Source: Chromera velia (Eukaryota > Sar > Chromeraceae). Taken from it: a stretch of DNA of 21,505 nucleotides. Made by a program: the position numbers and the translations under genes. How positions within the stretch are numbered: the stretch's first letter is position 1; every line of letters starts with the position of its first letter. The stretch is from positions 17,501 through 39,005 of the forward strand of contig JAHBMJ010000768.1 of NCBI GenBank assembly GCA_018398765.1, in the 5' to 3' direction. Of the stretch, positions 1-6,606 are shown one piece after another. Below the pieces are notes generated by a model. The model searched no databases. It saw only the letters and a list, made by a program, of their open reading frames with translations, and had not been told where the DNA came from.

Positions 1-299
1 GTATATGTCGCTCGTACGAAAGATAAGAAAGAGGGCTGAAGGCGGGGAAGAGAGGTAAACGGAAAAGCAGGAAGCCTAGGAAGTTGGAGGGCATACATAA
101 ATGAATCCCCATCAGTTCGTTTGCCTAACCTTTGCCCTGCCCCCTCTCTTCTCTTTTTCCTTCAGGAATGACCACCAGTAGGATCGGATTCTGTTTCTTT
201 TGTTCTTTTCCTTCATTGAATTTCACCTTTCTCTTTCTCGCTCTCTAAAAAAAGATGCCGTGCAGCTACAAGGGCTCAATGGTTGGAGAGGGACAATAG
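1..299 (+). other. Left edge; possible splice acceptor, no supported gene
   Basis: No gene can be supported. A pyrimidine-rich run precedes TTCAG (AG at 164-165), which would make an acceptable 3' splice site. The ATG at 168 opens only 26 codons (starting MTTSRIGF, then Phe/Ser/Leu-rich) before TAA at 246-248. It could be the last exon of a gene lying to the left. It could equally be chance in a pyrimidine-rich sequence. Confidence 0.2.
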
Positions 300-303
300 T
301 AAG

Positions 304-341
304 AAGAACTTTGTCTGTCTGTCTGTCTTTCTGTCTGTCTA

Positions 342-372
<31 letters not shown>

Positions 373-429
373 GTCTGTCTCCCTGTCTCTCTGTTTCTCT
401 GTTTCTCTGTCTCTCTCTCTCTCAGTCTC

Positions 430-462
<33 letters not shown>

Positions 463-619
463 TTATCTGTCTGTTTGTCTGTCTGTCTGTCTGCCTGTCT
501 ATCCGAAAGAAAGGAAGCGATTCGGAAAAAGTAAGGTGAAGAAAAGATGATATAGTCTGTTTGTCTATCTCTTTCTCTGTCTGTCTGTCTGTCTCTCTGT
601 CTCTCTGTTTTTCTATCTC

Positions 620-651
<32 letters not shown>

Positions 652-836
652 AATCTCTCTGTCTATCTGTCTGTCTGTCTGCCTGTCTGCCTGTCTGCCT
701 GTCTGCCTGTTTCCCTGTCTGCCTGTCTGTCTGTCTGCCTGTCTGCCTGTCTGTCTGTCTGTCTGTCTGTCTCTGTCTGTCTGTTTGTCTGTCTAAGGCT
801 GTCTTTCTGTCTGTCTGTCACCTAGGTCTGTCTCTC
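304..836. repeat. (CTGT)n/(CTCT)n compound microsatellite
   Basis: Two long blocks of CTGT tetranucleotides, mixed with CTCT, CTAT, TTGT and CTGC variants, run at about 304-504 and 556-836. A purine-rich spacer (505-555) containing GAAGAAAAGATGATATAG separates them. The plus strand is almost purely pyrimidine within the blocks. Any reading frame gives Cys-Leu-Ser-Val repeats on plus and Asp-Arg-Gln-Thr repeats on minus, so the open frames here are repeat artefacts. Confidence 0.95.
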
Positions 837-1050
837 TGACTACCCGTTATGCTCATGAAGAAGAGGAGGTAAAGAAAACATATAGTCTGTTAGTCTGACT
901 CTCCGTTGTATTCATGAAGAAGAGGAGGAAAAGAAACCATATGGTCTATCAGTCTGACTGTTTGTCTGTCTGTCGGCTAGGTCTGTCGGTCGGTCGGTCT
1001 CTCTCTATCCGCCCCCCAAAAAAAGAATTCAAACCATATGGTCTGTCTAT
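837..1050. repeat. Degenerate ~60-bp direct repeats next to the microsatellite
   Basis: Two near-identical blocks, about 835-889 and 894-948, share TCATGAAGAAGAGGAGG followed by AAAGAAA and CATATAGTCTG or CATATGGTCT. A third, shorter copy at about 1015-1045 keeps AAACCATATGGTCTGTC. The spacer at 505-560 looks like a fourth, diverged member (GATATAGTCTG). Each purine block is followed by CTGT-type sequence, so the whole 500-1050 stretch reads as one decaying compound satellite. Confidence 0.75.
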
Positions 1051-1198
1051 CTGATTCTAACGTCCAATCATCTCTACAGTATGTGTTGGTATCTCTGTCT
1101 ATCTGTCCAATTGTGTGCTTTCTTTTCTTTGGCATATACGTATTTACTAGACGTATTTATAAATAACAGCGATAGTAGCATTGCACGCTTTTGTGCAG

Positions 1199-1316
1199 GC
1201 AAGGTCTTCCCAGGGATGCTTTTGCAGTCCGACAGGAAACGACTGCAAAAGACCGCCTGATAAGCCGACTTGCTGATGAGGGGCTGCGAACATATGCCAA
1301 AGGCCTTGCTCTGGAG
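1199..1316 (+). CDS. Possible internal exon of a hypothetical protein
   Basis: The stretch is bounded by a candidate acceptor (TTGTGCAG ending at 1198) and a candidate donor (CTGGAG followed by GTCAGC at 1317). In the frame ending at GAG 1314-1316 it encodes a charged, probably helical peptide that includes RQETTAKDRLISRLADEG and LRTYAKGLALE. The base composition is more balanced than the flanks, which suggests coding. If the donor is used, the frame joins in phase 0 to either acceptor of the next exon (1673 or 1724). I recognise no domain. No upstream exon or start codon is evident, so the gene would be partial, or a pseudogene. Confidence 0.28.
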
Positions 1317-1672
1317 GTCAGCGCTTCGAACGATCCTAAATCTAGCTTTGAAATGTTTACCATTGCTTTAAATGCCATTAAATTCTTTTCAGGGACTGAA
1401 ATGCACGCATAAAAATACGGTCAAACTCTTCAAGTTTCTTACTTATTATGCAGAAGAACCTTTTATTACTGTATACTAGGAGGCTTCATATCTCGCAGTG
1501 TATATATGGGGTCCACGCATAAGGTTGTTTTTTTAAATTCGTCTCTCTAAGACTTTTTGTTTTTTCTGTAAAAACGCTTTTAAAGTGCCTGGCGTGACTG
1601 AATTAGTAGTTTTATGTGTATTTGGAGTGAGAACGTTTGATGTGATATACCTGTCTGGCGAATCAATTGCAG

Positions 1673-2194
1673 ACACTCGAAGCGCTTGGCTACACCGAAG
1701 AGAAGTATAGGGAGGAGTCCTAGACGACTGAGCAGCTCTTTGAGGAAGCGGACGTCCATGTGTGCCAAGACCTCCTAGGCCGCGACTGGGAAGGATCTCC
1801 CCTTAAGCTTCCCGGCAAATTCCAAACCGATGAGATGTCAAACGAGCGTCATTCGTCCATATTTGTTTCTGAAAAGTGGGCTCTAGTTCAATACTGCCCA
1901 GAATCTGCTCCGTCAGTGTCGTCTAAGAAGAGCAGCAAGAAAATGCCTGTTTCGAAGAATGAAACGGGGGGGGAAACAGGGCCCTTGCTACTGGGTCTGA
2001 TGTTTATTGAAGAAGTTCTCAACTCGGGGCAGAAGAACATGGAGCTGGTTGGCTATTGGTGGGAGCCTGCGAGTGAAAAGAACGGGTATTACCGGTCGCT
2101 TTGGCCCTATTATGTTCAATCAAAAACCGACCCCAAAAAGAGAGCCACCCCGAGGAGAAGAGAACCGTGCAGAGTGTTGGTGTCAATGGCTTAA
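1673..2194 (+). CDS. Hypothetical protein C-terminal exon, interrupted by TAG at 1721
   Basis: A single frame is open from after the candidate acceptor TTGCAG (ending 1672) to TAA at 2192-2194, except for one in-frame TAG at 1721-1723. Before the stop it reads TLEALGYTEEKYREES. After it comes an acidic helix (TTEQLFEEADVHV), then a tryptophan- and tyrosine-rich part containing LVGYWWEPASEKNGYY, and a Lys/Arg-rich tail. The TAG also ends in AG, so use of 1723 as acceptor would skip the stop in the same phase. That site is preceded by purines and is therefore weak. AATAAA overlaps the stop codon (2194-2199). The hydrophobic stretch LLLGLMFIEEVLNSG followed by the WW segment is vaguely like the small beta-barrel chromatin-reader domains found in some transposon proteins, but I cannot assign a family. 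Pseudogene, alternatively spliced gene and transposon remnant all remain possible. Confidence 0.38.
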
Positions 2195-2251
2195 ATAAAA
2201 AGTTTGTGTTGCATACAGCTGGCCTCCCCCATCATATATAAATAAACAGGA

Positions 2252-2623
2252 ATGTACGAAAAAGGTGTGCTTCATACAGCTACGTTTGAGTGGTTGAAGC
2301 AAAATCATTCCGATATCATGATCGAAGGTGAGAATGTTGCGAAAAAGGTTATGACTTCATTGAAAGAGGGAAGTGGAGATTCAGACAGAGGTGATTTGTC
2401 ACATGCAGAAGAAAAAGATGAGATGGGTGTTTCGGATGGAGCCTCAGCTTCGTCTTCAGTCTTGTCTTCATCGTCAGCCACCGCTGCGGCTCATCCAAAG
2501 CAAAATCAGAGGCGTCGCAGAGGTAACCAATTTACATCTAGCTCAGCGCTTTGGCCATTCATGAAAGCCACCATGAAATCTTTGAAACTAAGTAAGGGAA
2601 AGGGGAGAGGCAAGGGTCGCTGA
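2252..2623 (+). CDS. Hypothetical small Ser-rich, basic-tailed protein
   Basis: An ATG-initiated frame of 123 codons. The N-terminal third (MYEKGVLHTATFEWLKQNHS) is mixed. The middle is acidic then Ser/Ala-rich (about residues 60-87). The C-terminal third is strongly basic, with RRRRG near residue 92 and KLSKGKGRGKGR at the very end, as in nuclear or nucleic-acid-binding proteins. A possible acceptor (AAACAG, ending 2249) lies two bases before the ATG, so this could be a last exon rather than a whole gene. However, none of the GT sites just before the 2192 stop joins it in phase. AATAAA follows 45 bases after the TGA. No homologue is recognised. It may belong with the preceding stretch to one decayed element. 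Confidence 0.35.
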   Translation: MYEKGVLHTATFEWLKQNHSDIMIEGENVAKKVMTSLKEGSGDSDRGDLSHAEEKDEMGVSDGASASSSVLSSSSATAAAHPKQNQRRRRGNQFTSSSALWPFMKATMKSLKLSKGKGRGKGR

Positions 2624-2639
2624 CATGATGCACCAGAAG

Positions 2640-3506
2640 AAAATTGAAAAACATACAGTAGAAATCGAATAAATGCTTAAAGCGCTTCTGTAATTAAAGA
2701 TTTGGTTTTATATTAAAATGTTATTATGTCTATTTTCTTAGTTGTTATTAGTATCAGTGTAAAAAGACACATCAGATCAAATAGTTTCCTTTTTTTTTTA
2801 TCTCCGTTTTTTTGTTTATTTTGTTATATTTCGCTATATAATGTGACAGTTTTAACTTTTTATTTATATTTATTGTACTATTAATAAATTGTTTATACTT
2901 AAATCGGTAATAAATCCTATAAAAATATTTATAGTGTAAATTTTTAGCTAAGTTTTAAATGAATTATACCAGAAATTATAATTTTAAATTAAATATTCAC
3001 TTTTTTTTTGTCCCAATTCGGATTGTACGAAGTTTAAATTTCATGAATTGTAATTTTAATTGATTGCATGCACTCTTTCTGCTATGTTAACTAGTCTGTT
3101 TAATGCAATTGAATCACGCTGAAATAAAACTAGGTCGAAACTTAGTGAAAGCATACATGCTATTATACCAACTGGTTTTGAAGATAAACTTTTGGTAGAG
3201 TCCTCCGCATACAAGTCTTCTACCAATTAATCATTATGAGACTACCATATACAGAATCAGCTAGTGCATAAAATATTTTGGTTATTGAAAAAAAATTTAA
3301 ATCACTAAACTTTCCTAAAAACTTTCAAAAATACACTTTTAAATAAGGTCATTTTTTAAAGTGGAAAAAAAAAATGATGAAAAAAAAAAAATTGGTTTGT
3401 GACGCTTAAGTTTTTTTTTTTTTAAACGAGATAATTTTGTTTCAAAAACGCATAAAAAGTTCGGATTAAAAAGTCAAGTTCGAATCTAAAAAATACTCGA
3501 ATAGTC
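2640..3506. other. AT-rich intergenic stretch, no gene seen
   Basis: Strongly AT-rich, with homopolymer A and T runs (for example around 2790-2800, 3360-3390 and 3410-3424). No open frame of useful length and no structured RNA was recognised on either strand. The composition contrasts sharply with the GC-richer R1/E repeats that begin at 3507. Organelle-derived DNA is conceivable, but no organellar gene is visible. Confidence 0.6.
2668..2673 (+). promoter_or_regulatory. Candidate polyadenylation hexamer
   Basis: AATAAA lies 45 bases after the stop of the preceding open frame, at the start of AT-rich sequence. In such AT-rich DNA the hexamer is expected often by chance, so support is only positional. 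Confidence 0.25.
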
Positions 3507-3873
3507 TGTCACCCATTCTACCAAAGCACGTGGTATAGGTGGGAAATGTGAGACTCTGAGGTTCGCAATCCCCTCTTTGCGTGAGAAATTGTGAGAGCAA
3601 CTTCAAGGATCGAGACGCAAGGAGACGCCAACTTCCATGAATCGGATTATTTTATGTCCAACATGGTCATTGACTTTTACAGTGGTCTTCAACACGTCGA
3701 ATCGACGCTCATTAGGCTCTTTGTTCTCATGTCACCCTGCACATTAGCAAGGGAAGAGAGCGAAGGAATATATATGGGCAACACTTGTTCTGGATCCAGT
3801 GGCTATGTTGCAAAGGGGGTGCTCACCTTAAGGTGGCATCCCTCTACCTTTGTGCCGACTGGAAGGGGCTTCC
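3507..3873 (+). repeat. Dispersed repeat R1, copy 1
   Basis: About 367 bp that recurs in the same orientation at 16129-16489. Shared landmarks in order are AAAGCACGT, GGTGGGAAATGTGAG, CAAGGATCGAGA, TCACCCTGCACATTAGCAAG, GGAATATATATGGGCAACAC, CTCACCTTAAGGTGGCATCC and GACTGGAAGGGGCTT. Differences are mostly transitions. Copy 1 has an open frame running from about 3591 to 3881. In copy 2 the equivalent frame carries a stop (GAGATGTGAGG) and a length change, so R1 is not being kept as protein-coding here. At the right end it abuts a minus-strand E element. Confidence 0.9.
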
Positions 3874-4405
3874 CAGGGTAAACACGCTCCAGCAACATCC
3901 AAGCAACGATCCGCCCTCCGAGGCCATGCATGGAAGGCGAAGCTTAGCTTGCAGAGCGAAGCCGTGCGTTCAAACGACGGAAATCATGGGAAATATAGTT
4001 CTGGACCCGGTATGGCCTTTGCAGCATTAAATGCTGAGCCGGGAACGTCAAATCCGTCTCGCGCGGGCGAGAAAAAATAGTGGTGGCGATTTTATCCGCC
4101 GTGCGCTCAGAAAAATGTATGAGTCACAAAAGATATGTTAACTAGTTGAAGAGGAGTCAAACAAAGAAGAAAAGACGATAGTCCATTCTGACAGTTCCGT
4201 CAAACGAACCAGAAGAAGACGTTTCCAGTTTTGAATCGAATTAAAGTAAGCGCACTCGTCAGAGCCCCCCAACTGAAAAGGTGGGGAGGTCTCAAGTTGA
4301 AAGACGGCGGTCGTAAGACCTCCAAAATTAGAAAGAGGCTGCAGCATTCTCTTTTCAGTCCCCGCTTGAAAGAGCCTCCTCCTAGAGAGGTAAAAGAAGA
4401 GACTA
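3874..4405 (-). repeat. Dispersed repeat E, longest copy (inverted)
   Basis: Read on the minus strand, this 532-bp segment starts TAGTCTCTTCTTTTACC and ends GCGTGTTTACCCTG. It is the only copy in the window that contains both the 5' part found at 16510-16671 and the 3' part found at 19421-19770. Its 3' half also lies in direct orientation inside each 782-bp tandem unit. It carries a 15-nt near-perfect palindrome at 4022-4036, a GGCGG/CCGCC-type mini-hairpin and a GC-rich outer arm. No protein is encoded. It could be a non-autonomous transposable element (SINE-, MITE- or TRIM-like). No terminal inverted repeat or target-site duplication could be fixed. Confidence 0.85.
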
Positions 4406-4672
4406 CGCACGGCTTTGCTCCGCAAGCTAGGCTTCGCCTTCCATGCATCGCCCCAGAGGGCGGATCGTTGCTTGGATGTTGCTTGGAGCGTGTTTACCCT
4501 GCAGAAAGCATAGCGGGGGGTACTTGCCGCGCCGACCCCTGCATGCTTGCCACGCCAACCATTCAAACTTCTTCGCAAAAATCCTGATCACTCCTAGTTT
4601 GGACTACGGGACCCATAGACACGACTAGATTCATGTCTTAACAAAAAGTAACTCCGTTAAGCCGTATCAAGG

Positions 4673-4736
4673 GGGCGTATTTCGCCTAATGCCATATAGC
4701 TGTTTCGCTTGCTTACACAACATTAGGTGCACGCCC
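4673..4736 (+). other. Conserved hairpin 1 in segment S
   Basis: The arm GGGCGT pairs with ACGCCC, and inside it CCTAATG (4685-4691) pairs with CATTAGG (4721-4727). In unit 3 the outer arm reads GGGTGC with GTGCCC. Pairing is kept through two G-T wobbles and a T-A to C-G switch. This suggests a stem maintained at RNA or single-strand level, though three copies give little statistical power. Confidence 0.55.
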
Positions 4737-4783
4737 GAGGGATCTAGCGGCCCTCCACTATGCCGTATATGATTAGATCCCTC
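4737..4783 (+). other. Hairpin 2 in segment S, 10-bp perfect stem
   Basis: GAGGGATCTA (4737-4746) is the exact reverse complement of TAGATCCCTC (4774-4783), around a 27-nt loop. The same stem is intact in unit 2 (5519-5565). Unit 3 is truncated within it. Confidence 0.6.
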
Positions 4784-5207
4784 ATCAACAATCTTTTCCA
4801 CCCGTTCACCCCGAAAAACCAGTACAAAATAGTCCTTCCCCAGTAAACTGAGTTCACTACCCGAGCAGTCGATCGGCTTTACAGCTAAGGCAATAGATTG
4901 GAGAAGCACTGTCTAAAGCGGTGGGAGGGTGGGTTCCGGTTCGTTTGATGAAACTGTCAGAATGGACTATCATCTTTTCTCCTTCGTTTGACTCCTTTTC
5001 AACTAGTTAATATATCTTTTCTGACTCACACATTTTTTTGAGCGCGCGGCGGATAAAACCGCCACCACTATTTTTTCTCGCCCGCGTGGGATGGATTTGA
5101 TGTTCCCGGCTCAGCATTTAATGCTGCAAAGGCCGTGCCAGGCCCGGGACTATATTTCTCGTCGGATTGTGATTTCCGTCGTTTAAACGCATGGCTTCGC
5201 TCCGTAA

Positions 5208-5989
5208 GCTAGGCTTCGCCTTCCATGCATAGCCTCGGAGGGCGGATCGTTGCTTGGATGTTGCTTGGAGCGTGTTTACCCTGCAGAAAGCACAGCGGGG
5301 GGTACTTGCCGCGCCGACCCCTGCATGTTTGCCACGCCAACCATTCAAACTTCTTCGCAAAAATCCCGATCGCTCCTAGTTTGGACTGTGGGACCCGTAG
5401 ACACGACTAGATTCATGTCTTAACAAAACGTAACTCCGTTAAGCCGTATCAAGGGGGCGTATTTCACCTAATGCCATATGGCTGTTTCGCTTGCTTACGT
5501 AACATTAGGCGCACGCCCGAGGGATCTAGCGGCCCTCCACTATGCCGTATATGATTAGATCCCTCATTGACAATCTTTTCCACCCGTTCACCCCGAAAAA
5601 CCAGTACAAAATAGTCCTTCCCCAGTAAACTGAGTTCACTACCCGAGCAGTCGATCGGCTTTACAGCTAAGGCAATGGATTGGAGAAGCACTGTCTAAAG
5701 CAGTAGGAGGATGGGTTCCGGTTCGTTCGATAGAACTGTCAAAATAGACTATCGTCTTTTCTTTTTCATTTGACTCCTCTTCAACTAGTTAACATATCTT
5801 TTCTGACTCACACATTTTTCTGAGCGCGTGGCGGATAAAACCGCCACCACTATTTTTTCTCGCCCACGCGGGACGGATTTGATGTTCCCGGCTCAGCACT
5901 TAATGCTGAAAAGGCCGCGCCGGGCCCGGGACTATATTTTTCGTCGGATTGTGATTTCCGTCGTTTGAACACACGGCTTCACTCCGCAA
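5208..5989 (+). repeat. 782-bp tandem unit 2
   Basis: A full-length copy of the preceding unit without net length change, confirmed at several landmarks offset by 782 (for example GTCTAAAGC at 4911 and 5693). The segment-S hairpins are conserved at 5455-5518 and 5519-5565. The E palindrome is at 5894-5908, with one mismatch in its stem. Confidence 0.93.
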
Positions 5990-6203
5990 GCTAGGCTTCG
6001 CCTTCCATTCAAACTTCTTTGTGAAAATCCCGATCGCTCCTAGTTTGGATTGTGGGACCTGTAGACACGACTAAATTCACGTCTTAACGAAGGGTAACTC
6101 CATTAAGCCGTATCAAGGGGGTGCATTTCGCCGAATGCCGTATAGCTGTTTCACTTGCTTATGCAACATTAGGCGCGTGCCCGAGGGATCTGGCGGCCCC
6201 CAG
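5990..6203 (+). repeat. 782-bp tandem unit 3, truncated and internally deleted
   Basis: Begins in register with units 1 and 2. It lacks 118 bases between CTTCC and ATTCAAACTTC, with CCAT flanking the deletion in the intact units. It then follows segment S as far as GAGGGATCTGGCGG, where homology ends at about 6203. The hairpin in its remaining S part spans 6118-6182. Confidence 0.88.
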
Positions 6204-6606
6204 TCTAAGACGGGTCCCCGGTCTGAAAAGACAAGAAACAGTAATACGTAATTTGCTTAATCAATAAACATTTATGTTTAGGATTTGCCATTACTGGTTT
6301 ATGTCTTAGAGCGGATCAGATAGAGCTGAAACATTCTAGAATGTAGCAACTGCATGTGCCTAAAAATGCAACAATTTATTGTTGCCAATAAATTTATGTC
6401 ATCTTTTTTTGCTTTGGACACTGCCTCTTTGATCAACTTTGAGGTCCCATTTCAATACTGATCTACTGACTATACAGAAGAACATGCCGGATCCGTGTTT
6501 GCCATCAGGTCTGCAATGGATCAATTGGTACAGGGAGAGCTATAACATCCCCTCTAACTTTTAAAGATGCATGGAAAGAGCAAACACTATGAGAGTCTGA
6601 GACGTT
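6204..6606. other. Unique spacer before the satellite, nothing recognised
   Basis: About 400 bp with no open frame of note, no tRNA-like fold and no repeat shared with the rest of the window. Composition is moderately AT-rich. The first recognisable satellite piece (CTTTCTCTGTCTGCAA) begins at about 6609. Confidence 0.6.

Larger units (their letters stand above)
4426..5207 (+). repeat. 782-bp tandem unit 1 (E tail + spacer S + E mid)
   Basis: Starting from GCTAGGCTTCGCCTTCCATG, the sequence repeats with an exact 782-base period (4426, 5208, 5990). The unit joins an E tail, a ~370-bp segment S (about 4556-4928) not seen outside the array, and the middle of E in plus orientation (from GGTTCCGGTTCGTTTGA at about 4932). 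S contains two hairpins (4673-4736 and 4737-4783). A minus-strand open frame (4667-4909) crosses S but is truncated by a stop in unit 2. Copies differ mainly by transitions. Confidence 0.93.

Noticed and set aside
200-839. Cys-Leu-Ser-Val-rich or Arg/Asp/Thr-rich proteins
   Set aside because: Direct translations of (CTGT)n and (CTCT)n microsatellite in different frames and strands.
3591-3881. R1-encoded 96-residue protein
   Set aside because: The second R1 copy carries a stop and a length change in the same frame. No family is recognised, and the frame runs over the R1/E junction.
4138-4587. Overlapping open frames of 118 and 146 codons in E
   Set aside because: They cross the junction between the inverted E copy and the tandem unit, so they are created by the rearrangement. 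They are not conserved in other E copies.
4928-4960. tRNA-derived SINE promoter (B box) at GGTTCCGGTTCGTTTGA
   Set aside because: Only partly matches a pol III B box. No A box at the right distance and no tRNA-like fold was found, so a tRNA origin for E is not supported.
4426-6203. LTR retrotransposon with paired LTRs, or rDNA repeat
   Set aside because: The 782-bp units are directly adjacent with no internal polyprotein, primer-binding site or polypurine tract between them. Nothing resembles conserved rRNA sequence.
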